A stretch of DNA of 64,000 nt from JABDIY01 sp963751955 (GCA_963751955.1 CAVVWM010000002.1:781780-845779), one strand, 5' to 3'. Positions 25,050-33,610 are shown, counted from the first letter of the stretch. Notes: a model not told the origin generated them from the letters alone. Numbers and translations: made by a program.

Positions 25050-25805
25050 ATGACTGAGATCCCAGAGCATCTTCGCAAACGAGCGAGCGAGGCCAAGAAG
25101 AAGGCTGAGTCCACAGCCGATGCCGGCGCTACCGCGCCCGATTCGGCAGGTACGGCCGCTGAGTCCAAGATCCCGGCTCACCTTCTCGAGCGGTCCAAGA
25201 GCGCGAAGACCAAGGACGCCGGGGCAGCGGTGGCTCCAGCGGTGGCTAGTGGAGCTGCTGTTGCGGCTGCCTCAGCAGCGGGAAGTGTGCCGGTGATGTC
25301 GGGCCCACAGGGACATACGCAGCGTTTGCTCACGGTCGTCAAGAGCGGCTCGATCCAGGACATCAAGATGAAGCCGCAGGACAAGGTCCACACGTGGCCC
25401 CATCTCATCGTCGTCGAATTCGGTGCCGCTCTGTTCTGCACGGCATTCCTCACGATATTTTCGATCTTCGTCAACGCTCCTTTGCTGGAACTGGCCAACG
25501 TGAACCAGACGCCGAACCCGTCAAAGGCGCCGTGGTACTTCATGGGTCTCCAGGAGATGCTGACGCTTTTCCACCCGATGGTCGCTGGCGTCACCGTTCC
25601 CGGGATCGGCCTGATCGTGCTGGTTCTGGCCCCTTACATCGACAAGAACGTCTCGAACCGACCCGAGGATAGAAAGTTTGCCATCGCCCTTTTCACCGTC
25701 TTCCTGATGTTCTGGGCAGTGTTGGTAATTATCGGCTCCTTCTTCCGAGGCCCCGGCTTCAATTTCATCTTCCCCTGGGCCTCTGGCCTGTTCTTCGAGC
25801 TCTAG
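25050..25805 (+). CDS. Subunit-IV-like C-terminal half of split cytochrome b
   Basis: 251 residues. The first 100 are Ala/Lys-rich and cytoplasmic and contain two versions of a short motif, TEIPEHLRKRA and SKIPAHLLERS. The membrane part starts at KVHTWPHLIVVEFG and has three helices. The quinol-oxidation signature, usually PEWY, reads APWY at residues 160-163 (PSKAPWYFMGLQE), so the Glu thought to take part in proton release is missing at that site. It lies 18 bases after the b6-like gene and forms the second half of cytochrome b. Confidence 0.88.
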   Translation: MTEIPEHLRKRASEAKKKAESTADAGATAPDSAGTAAESKIPAHLLERSKSAKTKDAGAAVAPAVASGAAVAAASAAGSVPVMSGPQGHTQRLLTVVKSGSIQDIKMKPQDKVHTWPHLIVVEFGAALFCTAFLTIFSIFVNAPLLELANVNQTPNPSKAPWYFMGLQEMLTLFHPMVAGVTVPGIGLIVLVLAPYIDKNVSNRPEDRKFAIALFTVFLMFWAVLVIIGSFFRGPGFNFIFPWASGLFFEL

Positions 25806-25818
25806 AAAGGAGCTTGTT

Positions 25819-26685
25819 ATGGATCCCATCATCATCGGTGCAATTGTTCTCGCAGTCCTGGCAGTGGCAGCACTGGGCCTTGCGCTACGAAACCGTGACA
25901 CCAGCACCGCCATCGGCCAACTTTCGGGTGAAACCATCAAGCGGGATCAGAAGGTCGAAGTTCCCGAGCCCGATGAAAAAGTGTTGGTTGCCCCGGGAAA
26001 GCAGATCGAGGCTCTGGGATCGGCCCGCGGTCGTGCCGCCTTGGTCGCCGCTGAGACCGCACCGCCGGTGGCCTATGTTCCGCCAGACCCCGAAACCATT
26101 GGCGTCGCTCGACGCCAGTTCCTCAACCGCGGCATCCTGGCAATGTTCGGTCTGGGAATCACCAGCTTCGGGGCTGCCTCGATCGGTTTCTTGTGGCCCC
26201 AGGGGGTCAGCGGCTTTGGTTCCAAGGTCACCGTTGGCCGCTTACCCGACGTTCAGGCTGCCATCATTGCAGGCAACGGGTTCTTCTACGTTCCCGAGGG
26301 CCGCATGTGGGTGACGGAGTATCCAGCAGCTGCACTTGAGAAGGCTTCAAGTCAGTACGGTTTCTACGGACAGGTGGAACAGGGTCTTCAAGCCGGCGTT
26401 ACTGCGCTGTATCAGACGTGTCCACACCTGGGATGTCGCGTGCCCGAATGCTCAACCTCCCAGTGGTTCGAATGCCCCTGTCACGGATCGCAGTACAACC
26501 GAGTTGGTGAGAAGAAGGGCGGTCCTGCACCGCGCGGGATGGACCGGTTCCCGATGGAGGTCAACGCAGCCAATGAGCTCATCGTCGACACCGGTACAGT
26601 CATTCAGGGTCCACCGATCGGAACCAATACCACCGGCCAGGAAGCCGAAGGTCCCAACTGCATCAGTGGAGCTGAGGAGCACTAA
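25819..26685 (+). CDS. Rieske iron-sulfur protein
   Basis: 288 residues with a strong AAAGGAGC site before ATG 25819. It has an N-terminal hydrophobic segment (residues 4-23), a charged linker, then a twin-arginine-like RRQFLNRG (98-105) before a second hydrophobic segment (about 106-126), suggesting Tat-dependent insertion. The cluster ligands are C201/H203 (CPHLGC, with C206) and C219/H222 (CPCHGS, with C221), so both Rieske motifs and the stabilising disulfide are complete. It should accept electrons from quinol at the cytochrome b complex and pass them to the cluster's cytochromes c. The extra N-terminal span differs from short Rieske proteins with one anchor. Confidence 0.93.
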   Translation: MDPIIIGAIVLAVLAVAALGLALRNRDTSTAIGQLSGETIKRDQKVEVPEPDEKVLVAPGKQIEALGSARGRAALVAAETAPPVAYVPPDPETIGVARRQFLNRGILAMFGLGITSFGAASIGFLWPQGVSGFGSKVTVGRLPDVQAAIIAGNGFFYVPEGRMWVTEYPAAALEKASSQYGFYGQVEQGLQAGVTALYQTCPHLGCRVPECSTSQWFECPCHGSQYNRVGEKKGGPAPRGMDRFPMEVNAANELIVDTGTVIQGPPIGTNTTGQEAEGPNCISGAEEH

Positions 26686-28286
26686 TGCCAGCGTTTTTCG
26701 GAGCTGAAATGATCGTCGCTGCAGATTTCAGGGCGATCGGTCTGATCACTGGTGCTGTTGTTTTCATCGGTTTCATTGCACTGTTCGTGCGGAACGTCTT
26801 CACCGCCAAGGACGAACTGGGTTCGGAGATCGAACTGGCAGCCAACCGGGCTGAGTACTTGTCCGATGAAGAACTTGAAACCACCAAGCTCGATCGCTCC
26901 CTCACCTTCGCTCTTGGAATCCTCACCATCACCGCCGTGATTTTGCCGTTCTACTGGCTCGGCGAACCGGGGCGCCAAGAAGGGGCGATCGAGGTCCTCG
27001 ATGAGACCTTCATCCGGCGAGGCACCAACCTCTATCAGAATGGCGCCCAGTGTGTGAACTGCCACGGAGGCGGCGGCGTTGGCGGCGTAGCGGCCTATGT
27101 CTATCAAGACGCCGATGGTCAGTTCCTCGGCAACGCATCGTGGGTGGCACCGGCTCTCAACAACGTGCTTCATCGGTACAGCGAGGAGGAGGTCACATAC
27201 GTGCTCAACTTCGGACGTCCCGGCTCCCCGATGGCCGCCTGGGGAACACCGGGCGGCGGCCCGCTCACCTCACAGCAGCTTGAGTATTTGATTGACTACA
27301 TCGGGACCTTCCAGGTGCAGAGCCTCGATCCTCTCGACATCCAAGCGGCCGGTGAGGATGAGCTCGATTTCTTCGATGAGGGCTCAGTCGCTGCCCAAGA
27401 AGCTGCCAATGAACTGGCAGCTGACATTCGCAGTGAGGTCCAGCGTTCCATTGACAGCGGTGAATTCGATTCTGTGGGCGAAGCGGTGTTCAACCTTGGC
27501 TTGTACAGCGGTTATCAGGCCGGCTCGCTGAGCTGTGCTCGCTGCCACACAGCCGGGTGGTCGCTAGGTCCTGACGTTGTACCCAACATCCTGGAACCCG
27601 GAATAGCGGCCTGCGGTGGTGGCAATCCCTCCGGCATCGGCTTCAGCTTGTGTGGTGGGATCAAGGAGCGCTTCCCCGACGACACGTGGAAGGATCCACG
27701 GGGCGGGTGGCTCGACAGTACCGATCCCGAAACTCCCGGCGCCGGCGTCGACTATGTCCTCGCCATCGATATGTCGCGTGTCCCCCTCGACGACAAAGGC
27801 AACCCGTCCACTGGTCGGACCGACGACGAGGGCGAGCCGATTGAATACACCGCACTCGAGAGCGGTGATCTCGCCGACTGCCTCTACTACAGCGACTTGT
27901 GGGAGCCAGCCGGAATCCCCGCTGACGCCTACCCGTTCGATCCTCGTATACCTCTGGTTGTGGCCGACGAAGCTGGAGAGGGAGTCACCGGCGACTTCGT
28001 GGATCCGCCCCTTCTCACCGAGGCAGATGTGGCCAGAGAATTCCCCGGTGAAGTCCTCACTTTGGCCGATCGACGTGTCGCTGGCGGGTGCACCGTCGTG
28101 GACATGCCCGAACGAACGAGCAACTCGCACTACAACTTCATCGTCAACGGTGCCAACGCCGGTGTCGGCTATGGCCGAGGTGGCCAGAGTGGTGCCGGCA
28201 TGATGCCGGGCTTTGGAAAGGATCTACCCGTTGATCTGATCCAGGCTGTGGTTGACTACGAGCGTGAGGAGATCGAGCAGCGATGA
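26685..28286 (+). CDS. Membrane-anchored diheme cytochrome c
   Basis: 533 residues; its ATG overlaps the Rieske stop by one base. Two N-terminal spans (about residues 17-36 and 73-92) are followed by two c-heme motifs, CVNCH at 123-127 and CARCH at 284-288, far apart and each starting its own domain. The C-terminal 200 residues carry additional Cys (AACGGG, SLCGG, DCLYY, GGCTVV) and end in GMMPGFGKDLP, where a Met could be an axial ligand. Position implies it is the cytochrome c electron acceptor of the complex. It is much longer than typical QcrC. Confidence 0.87.
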   Translation: MPAFFGAEMIVAADFRAIGLITGAVVFIGFIALFVRNVFTAKDELGSEIELAANRAEYLSDEELETTKLDRSLTFALGILTITAVILPFYWLGEPGRQEGAIEVLDETFIRRGTNLYQNGAQCVNCHGGGGVGGVAAYVYQDADGQFLGNASWVAPALNNVLHRYSEEEVTYVLNFGRPGSPMAAWGTPGGGPLTSQQLEYLIDYIGTFQVQSLDPLDIQAAGEDELDFFDEGSVAAQEAANELAADIRSEVQRSIDSGEFDSVGEAVFNLGLYSGYQAGSLSCARCHTAGWSLGPDVVPNILEPGIAACGGGNPSGIGFSLCGGIKERFPDDTWKDPRGGWLDSTDPETPGAGVDYVLAIDMSRVPLDDKGNPSTGRTDDEGEPIEYTALESGDLADCLYYSDLWEPAGIPADAYPFDPRIPLVVADEAGEGVTGDFVDPPLLTEADVAREFPGEVLTLADRRVAGGCTVVDMPERTSNSHYNFIVNGANAGVGYGRGGQSGAGMMPGFGKDLPVDLIQAVVDYEREEIEQR

Positions 28287-29212
28287 TTTCTAGCCCAGCA
28301 ACGCTGAATATCACAGCCTTCGTCGGCGGTCTTGAGTTCGACATATTCTTCCGAGGCCTGCTCTCGGTCCTTGTCGGGGTCGTCGTGCTCATCGGCGGCA
28401 CCTACCTCATCATCGCAACCAACACTGGATCCCGGACCGGCGGGCTGATCGCATTCGGTGGACTGTTCGGCTGGATGTTTCTCATGGGCATCGTGTGGAC
28501 GGTGTACGGAATCGGCTGGGTAGGCGAAGCACAGAGTTGGGATCTGAAGGAGGTTTCAACCGGCGATCTGGAGTTGGCCGAGAATGTGGAGGTTTCCGAA
28601 CTTGGGTTGGCACTAGGCCGATCCAACGACCTATTCCGCTCGGTGTCTGGTGAAGATGCTGATACCCGTCAGAGAAACGCTCTGGCTTTCGCCCAGGACA
28701 ACGAGGATTTGCTGAACGACTGGGAGTATCTGGTGGCGTCCAACTCTCGTCGCGGTGATGCCCAGTCAGCAGCCGAAGAGTTCCTCATCGAGGAGGGCAT
28801 CTTCGATAGTCCCAACGACTATCTCCCGCTCCAGTTCGGGGGCTTTGCTCTTGGCGGAAAGCCGGGCGGTGAAGAAGGCGACAGCCTCGTGACTCGGTTC
28901 CGGAAGAAGGCTCAGTCGATCCTCAACCCAATTCATAGCTCGGAGTTGGTTGCCATCCAGGTTCAGGAAGTCCTGCCCCAGCCCACGTTGCCTGGGCAGG
29001 CGCCACCGATCCCGATCGCCGACGAGTCAGCTGATGTTGTCACCGTGATCGTGGAGCGTGATCGTGGCGGTCCCGTTCCGTGGCTGATCAGTGGCACCCG
29101 CTTCGTTCCCGCAGCGTTTACGATCTTCAATGGCATCTTGTTCGCGATCGTGGCATACCTTATGCATATTCGTGATCGCCGGGAGATGGCCGTTCGCGCT
29201 GCTGCAATCTAG
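28283..29212 (+). CDS. Three-span membrane protein of unknown function ending the cytochrome cluster
   Basis: 309 residues; ATG 28283 overlaps the diheme cytochrome gene by 4 bases, so it is translationally coupled. Hydrophobic segments lie near residues 23-45 and 54-78 and again at about 277-296. The roughly 190-residue domain between them is acidic and contains a long helical stretch (RNALAFAQDNEDLLNDWEYL) and a Pro-rich linker. There are no Cys or heme motifs. It sits between the cytochrome complex and nuoA and may be an accessory subunit linking or assembling them. I do not recognise the family. Confidence 0.75.
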   Translation: MISSPATLNITAFVGGLEFDIFFRGLLSVLVGVVVLIGGTYLIIATNTGSRTGGLIAFGGLFGWMFLMGIVWTVYGIGWVGEAQSWDLKEVSTGDLELAENVEVSELGLALGRSNDLFRSVSGEDADTRQRNALAFAQDNEDLLNDWEYLVASNSRRGDAQSAAEEFLIEEGIFDSPNDYLPLQFGGFALGGKPGGEEGDSLVTRFRKKAQSILNPIHSSELVAIQVQEVLPQPTLPGQAPPIPIADESADVVTVIVERDRGGPVPWLISGTRFVPAAFTIFNGILFAIVAYLMHIRDRREMAVRAAAI

Positions 29213-29242
29213 CGGTTACCCGATGATGAGGAGGCAAAACAT

Positions 29243-29782
29243 ATGAGTCAGTACCTACCTGTTCTGGCGCTCCTGGTTCTTGGGATACTGTTCGCCTTCG
29301 GTAGCTTCGTGGCATCTCGCCTGCTCGCTCCACGTCGAAGTACCCGAGAGAAGCTTGCGCCATACGAGTGCGGCATCATCCCGGGTCGCGAGCCGCCGCA
29401 ACGGTTCCCGGTGCGCTTCTACCTCGTGGCGATGATGTTCGTGATCTTCGATATCGAAATCATCTTCCTCTACCCATACGCCGTAGCACATGAGGCGTTG
29501 GGCCGGTTCGGCCTGATCGCAATCCTGATCTTCTCAGCTTTGGTGTTCGAGAGCTTCGTTTACCTGATCTCCAAGGGCGCCATCGACTGGGGTCCACTCC
29601 AAGTCGATTCTCCAATCCTCACCTCAGCGGCGGAGACCGCAGTGGATCCCTCTCGTACCGCCCGCAGCACAGTCCGCCGTGTGGGAACCGAGGGCCGTGC
29701 CCCAGTGTTGGCCGCGAGGTCTCTTTCCAAACCGACGCTGGCAGACCTCGAGCCTGCGATGGCCGGTGCAGGGGAAGATTGA
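29243..29782 (+). CDS. nuoA: NADH-quinone oxidoreductase subunit A, with C-terminal extension
   Basis: A GAGGAGG site precedes ATG 29243. The three-helix NuoA core is plain: YECGIIP, QRFPVRFYLVAMMFVIFDIEIIFLYP, then the last helix. The protein is 179 residues, about 60 longer than usual; the extra tail (SAAETAVDPSRTARSTVRR and onward) is polar and low complexity. It is the first gene of a complex I operon, about 30 bases after the cytochrome cluster, so the two may be transcribed together. A second nuoA-like gene lies at 63286. Confidence 0.92.
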   Translation: MSQYLPVLALLVLGILFAFGSFVASRLLAPRRSTREKLAPYECGIIPGREPPQRFPVRFYLVAMMFVIFDIEIIFLYPYAVAHEALGRFGLIAILIFSALVFESFVYLISKGAIDWGPLQVDSPILTSAAETAVDPSRTARSTVRRVGTEGRAPVLAARSLSKPTLADLEPAMAGAGED

Positions 29783-30363
29783 TGGGTCTGGTCACTGACG
29801 TTCAGAAGCACGGCATCGAGGGGATGGATCACAACGTCCTGACGGCGCCGTTGGAGAAGTTGGTCAACTGGAGCCGGGCACGATCGTCGTGGCCTGCCAC
29901 GTTCGGCCTGGCCTGTTGTGCCATCGAGATGATGGCGACCGGTGGATCTCATTATGATCTTGCCCGCCTGGGGATGGAGGTGTTCCGCGCGTCCCCCCGC
30001 CAGGCCGACGTGATGATCGTGGCCGGTCGGGTGTCTCAGAAGATGGCGCCGGTTCTCCGCCAGATCTATGACCAGATGGCCGAGCCGAAATGGGTCATCT
30101 CCATGGGCGTCTGCGCTTCCAGCGGCGGGATGTTCAACAATTATGCGATCGTTCAAGGGGTCGATCAGATCGTTCCGGTTGATGTTTACGCACCCGGCTG
30201 CCCGCCCGGACCAGAAACTCTGCTGCATGCGATCAACACGCTGCACGAACAGATCGAAAACGGCGAACTGATGAAGCGTCGCAACGCCGGCACCGGCGGG
30301 ATCACGATTGAACAGCTCGATGGGCAAGGTCAGCCCAAACTTCTCACCATTGGGCGTCGCTGA
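29782..30363 (+). CDS. nuoB: NADH-quinone oxidoreductase subunit B
   Basis: The ATG overlaps the nuoA stop (TGATG). 193 residues. Ligands of the terminal [4Fe-4S] cluster N2 are visible: the tandem C45-C46 in GLACCAIEMM, C111 in MGVCASSGGMF, and C140 in APGCPPGPE. This subunit passes electrons to quinone together with NuoD. Length and motifs are standard. The C terminus (GGITIEQLDGQGQPK) is slightly extended. Confidence 0.95.
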   Translation: MGLVTDVQKHGIEGMDHNVLTAPLEKLVNWSRARSSWPATFGLACCAIEMMATGGSHYDLARLGMEVFRASPRQADVMIVAGRVSQKMAPVLRQIYDQMAEPKWVISMGVCASSGGMFNNYAIVQGVDQIVPVDVYAPGCPPGPETLLHAINTLHEQIENGELMKRRNAGTGGITIEQLDGQGQPKLLTIGRR

Positions 30364-30364
30364 G

Positions 30365-30901
30365 ATGAGCGAAACAAGCACCACCGAGGCCATGGAGAGC
30401 GAAACCCTCAGCCAGGAAATGCTCTATGGGCACCCAGTGACATACAGCAGGGGCCAGACCGTCATCCACGTTTCCCGGGATCAGTGGCGCGCCACTGCCG
30501 AAGCGCTATTTGCCGACAACTGGACGATGTTGGTCGACCTGACCGCGGTTGATTTCCTCAGCTACGTTCCAGCTCGACACTTGCCCGTGGGAGTGACACC
30601 GGAACGATTCGAGGTTGTCGCATCGCTGGTTCGGTTCGACAACGGTGACCGAATTCGGATGCGCACCCAGGTACCCGAGGATGATCCAAACCTTGATTCT
30701 CTGTATGCGATATACCCGGGCAGCGACTATCAGGAGCGGGAAACTTTCGACATGTTCGGGATCACGTTCGACGGTCATCCCGACCTCAGCCGAATTCTGA
30801 TGCCCGAGGAGTGGGTTGGGTATCCGCTGCGCAAAGACTTTGCCCAGGGCGAGATCCCCGTCCAGTTCAAGGCTCCTCAGGCCGAGCGTGGCGACAGATG
30901 A
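30365..30901 (+). CDS. nuoC: NADH-quinone oxidoreductase subunit C
   Basis: 178 residues from ATG 30365, one base after the nuoB stop; a longer frame from 30308 would overlap nuoB and lacks similarity. Core motifs are MLVDLTAVDFLSY, YPGSDYQERETFDMFGI and EEWVGYPLRKDF, all typical of the NuoC/30-kDa family. It is part of the peripheral arm next to NuoD. The first 25 residues are an acidic, unconserved leader. Confidence 0.94.
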   Translation: MSETSTTEAMESETLSQEMLYGHPVTYSRGQTVIHVSRDQWRATAEALFADNWTMLVDLTAVDFLSYVPARHLPVGVTPERFEVVASLVRFDNGDRIRMRTQVPEDDPNLDSLYAIYPGSDYQERETFDMFGITFDGHPDLSRILMPEEWVGYPLRKDFAQGEIPVQFKAPQAERGDR

Positions 30902-32262
30902 CTCTTTCACCCGAACACATCGAGTTTGACGAACCGCTGGTCGTTGAGGAACCCGCCCCGACCGACCACCACACCGCCAGCCGCACGCCCGACCCCGAGG
31001 GCGGACAGCTCGACCGGTTGCCGCGACGTCATGCGGTACTTCGGATGAGCGAAGTACAAGCCGCGGAGCAGGCTGATGAGCCGCTCTATGACGAAAACGA
31101 CCAGACCATGTTGGTCAACATGGGCCCATCCCACCCCAGTACCCATGGTGTTCTTCGTCTGATGCTGGAGATGGACGGTGAGACCGTACGGCGATCCAAA
31201 CCCATCATCGGCTACCTGCACACCGGGATGGAGAAGACAGGTGAGTCACTCACATTCATGCAGGGCGGAACCAACGTCACTCGCATGGACTACGCCGCGC
31301 CGCTGTTCAACGAGCTGGTTTTTTCGTTGGCAACGGAGAAGTTGCTCGACGTTGAGATTCCCGAGAGGGCCACGTGGATCCGGATGCTCATGAGCGAGAT
31401 GAACCGGATCGCATCCCATCTGTTGTTCATGGCCACCAACGGAATGGACCTCGGTGCGGTTTCCATGATGATCTACGGCTGGAGGGAGCGCGAGCAGGTG
31501 CTCCGCTTCTTCGAAAAAGTCACCGGCCTGCGGATGAACCACAACTACATCCGCCCCGGCGGTGTCGCTGCGGATCTGCCTGATGGCTGGCGCGACGACG
31601 TGCTCTATCTCTTGGACATGCTTCCTCCACGGTTGGAGGAGTACGACGTCCTGATGACCGGTCAGCCAATCTGGCGTGACCGGCTCCAGGGTGTCGGCAT
31701 ATTGAGCCCCGAAGAAGCCCTGGCGCTGTCGGTCACCGGGCCGGTTCTCAGATCCACCGGTATCGCCCGCGACCTCCGCAAGGATGAGCCTTACCTCGCT
31801 TACGACCAGGTCGATTTCGACGTCCTGGTGGGTACCTATGGTGACTCCTATGACTGTTATGCAATCCGTTTGAATGAGATGCGGGAGTCGATCCGGATCG
31901 TCCACCAGGTACTGGATCAGATGCCAAAAGGTGACTACCGGGTTCAGGACACCAAGGTCACGCCGCCCCCGCGGGCTCGGATCGATCAGTCGATGGAAGC
32001 GCTGATCCACCACTTCAAGATCTTCACCGAAGGGTTCAAGGTGCCAGAAGGTGAGGTCTACGTTGCGGTCGAGTCGCCTCGCGGTGAGCTGGGTTGCTAC
32101 CTGGTGAGCGACGGTTCGCCAACGCCATACCGCATGCACATCCGTGCGCCCAGTCTGGTGAACCTGCAGTGTCTGCCCCACAAGATGGCCAACGGCATGA
32201 TGGCCGATGCCGTGGCGAGCATCTCCAGCGTCGACCCGATCATGGGCGAAGTCGACCGCTAG
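30898..32262 (+). CDS. nuoD: NADH-quinone oxidoreductase subunit D
   Basis: 454 residues from ATG 30898, overlapping nuoC by 4 bases. The quinone-pocket loop NMGPSHPSTHGVLR is intact, as are GYLHTGMEK, the NHNYIRPGG region and RMHIRAPSLVNLQ near the end. An acidic N-terminal leader of about 65 residues precedes the conserved core, longer than usual. NuoD forms the quinone site with NuoB. After this gene the nuo operon is interrupted by about 2.8 kb of opposite-strand genes before nuoE. Confidence 0.95.
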   Translation: MTLSPEHIEFDEPLVVEEPAPTDHHTASRTPDPEGGQLDRLPRRHAVLRMSEVQAAEQADEPLYDENDQTMLVNMGPSHPSTHGVLRLMLEMDGETVRRSKPIIGYLHTGMEKTGESLTFMQGGTNVTRMDYAAPLFNELVFSLATEKLLDVEIPERATWIRMLMSEMNRIASHLLFMATNGMDLGAVSMMIYGWREREQVLRFFEKVTGLRMNHNYIRPGGVAADLPDGWRDDVLYLLDMLPPRLEEYDVLMTGQPIWRDRLQGVGILSPEEALALSVTGPVLRSTGIARDLRKDEPYLAYDQVDFDVLVGTYGDSYDCYAIRLNEMRESIRIVHQVLDQMPKGDYRVQDTKVTPPPRARIDQSMEALIHHFKIFTEGFKVPEGEVYVAVESPRGELGCYLVSDGSPTPYRMHIRAPSLVNLQCLPHKMANGMMADAVASISSVDPIMGEVDR

Positions 32263-32271
32263 CCCTTCCTC

Positions 32272-32375
32272 AAATTCCGTTCAGGGAGCACATCTCACCC
32301 TTCTCCCGTTCCGAGGCCACATCAGATGTGGTGTTCGAACGGAAAAAGCTTGAAATGTGCTTGGGGAACGGAGTT
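32272..32375. repeat. 105-bp direct repeat, copy 1 (flanks AbiEi-like gene)
   Basis: The element starts aaattccgttcagggagcac and ends with an imperfect inverted copy (ggggaacggagttt). It contains a cagatgtggtgt core. A near-identical element in the same orientation lies at 33495-33599, on the other side of the AbiEi-like gene. Size and terminal inverted repeats suggest a miniature mobile or REP-like element. Confidence 0.8.
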
Positions 32376-33365
32376 TCAGGCTGGCAGCGGTCGTGGAAGG
32401 CGGCGCTCGGTCCACCACAAGTATCTGCTGGGCGACTCTCGGACGAGCCGTTCGGCCTCTCCGAAGGTGCTCACTGTGGACCGTTTCACATAGCCGGGGG
32501 ATCTCTTCACCTGATCGGCTGTGAATTCGAACACGCACAGACCCATGTTCCGCAATCGCTGGCGTTGAGCGCGGTCTCGGTTCATCTGCGTCCGACTCTT
32601 GTGCGGGCCGAAGCCGTCCAGAAAACCAACGACAGGCAATACATAGGAGAGATCAACCTGGGCGACAAATCCCTGCTCGTCGTGGATCCTCTCCTCGAAG
32701 AACGGGTATGGAAGGCCTTCAGCCGCAAGGAGTTGTGCGGTTTCGCGACTGAGATGACCTATCGCAGAAGTCTTCGACAGTCCGCTGACTTCCAGAGCTC
32801 GGCGGAAATTCACGGTGCCGTCGCGGCCGCGTCGAGCGTGCCGCTTCAAGCAGGCGTTGAGGCGCGCATCGTCGGTGAGATTGAGGCGCCTGGCCGAATC
32901 GATGAGAGCGAGGATCCACCATTGTCGGTACTCGAGGGCAGCCACGTCCATGATCGTGCGCTCAACCCCAGAAACCGGAAGGCCTTGAATGTGGCAGATC
33001 TCGGCGGTACGGGTTTGCATTGATTCGTGGACGCGCACGCCAGTGACGTGAAGGTGAAGCCCCGCTTTCACTGTTACCTCGGGATCCGCTCGCAGTTCGG
33101 GCTCGAGGCCGTGAAGTCGTGCGGCGTAGCGGTGACTCACATAGCCACGTCCCGACAGCGTGAGCGCCCACACTTCCATTTCGGGGCTGATATCGAACAG
33201 GGCGTGGCGGTAGACACCCCGTCGTATTGTGAGCCATCGATGTTTCCCAAGTCGGTGACCGATCTGTCTTGCGCTCATCCCCAAGGCGACCGCTTGGGCC
33301 CGCGTTATCACGCCGGCCTGTTCTCGAAAGACGTCGAGGGTTCGGGTGTCGATGTCGTTTTCCAT
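32376..33365 (-). CDS. AbiEi-type antitoxin-domain protein with C-terminal nuclease-like domain
   Basis: 329 residues from ATG 33365 (ENDIDTRTLDVFREQAGV). The N terminus is a winged-helix domain of the AbiEi antitoxin type (VITRAQAVALGMSARQIGHRL, then WLTIRRGVYRHA). The C terminus (VDLSYVLPVVGFLDGF, then QRQRLRNMGLCVFEFTADQV) is like DUF559/Vsr-fold endonuclease domains, with a catalytic-looking Asp in QVDLSY. Such fused proteins are common orphans in actinobacteria; no AbiEii toxin gene is adjacent. It lies opposite to the nuo operon and between two 105-bp direct repeats, suggesting it arrived as a unit. Confidence 0.75.
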   Translation of the reverse strand: MENDIDTRTLDVFREQAGVITRAQAVALGMSARQIGHRLGKHRWLTIRRGVYRHALFDISPEMEVWALTLSGRGYVSHRYAARLHGLEPELRADPEVTVKAGLHLHVTGVRVHESMQTRTAEICHIQGLPVSGVERTIMDVAALEYRQWWILALIDSARRLNLTDDARLNACLKRHARRGRDGTVNFRRALEVSGLSKTSAIGHLSRETAQLLAAEGLPYPFFEERIHDEQGFVAQVDLSYVLPVVGFLDGFGPHKSRTQMNRDRAQRQRLRNMGLCVFEFTADQVKRSPGYVKRSTVSTFGEAERLVRESPSRYLWWTERRLPRPLPA

Positions 33366-33494
33366 GGCGCACTCGCTGACGTTGTTCCAACCGATGGCAG
33401 TGGCGGACACTGCGAGTGGCCTATGGGCCCTAGCGTGTCGAGACTACCGTCCTGGGCTGCCCGAGCACCTCGGCAGTGCACGGCGCGAGAAGCC

Positions 33495-33599
33495 AAATTC
33501 CGTTCAGGGAGCACATCTCGCCGTTCTGCCGTTCGGAGGCCACACCAGATGTGGTGTCGGAACAGAAAAACAGCCGAATGTGGTGTTTGAACGGAATTT
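33495..33599. repeat. 105-bp direct repeat, copy 2
   Basis: Same orientation as copy 1 and closely matching, including aaattccgttcagggagcac at its left end and gaacggaattt at its right, which form a terminal inverted repeat of about 11 bases. The element contains acaccagatgtggtgt, which can fold into a short hairpin. It separates the AbiEi-like gene from the 3' end of the M20 peptidase gene. Confidence 0.8.
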
Positions 33600-33610
33600 G
33601 GGAGTTGATG

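Noticed and set aside
31246..32181. A 311-codon open frame antisense to nuoD
   Set aside because: It lies fully within nuoD, has no domain pattern and no plausible start signal.
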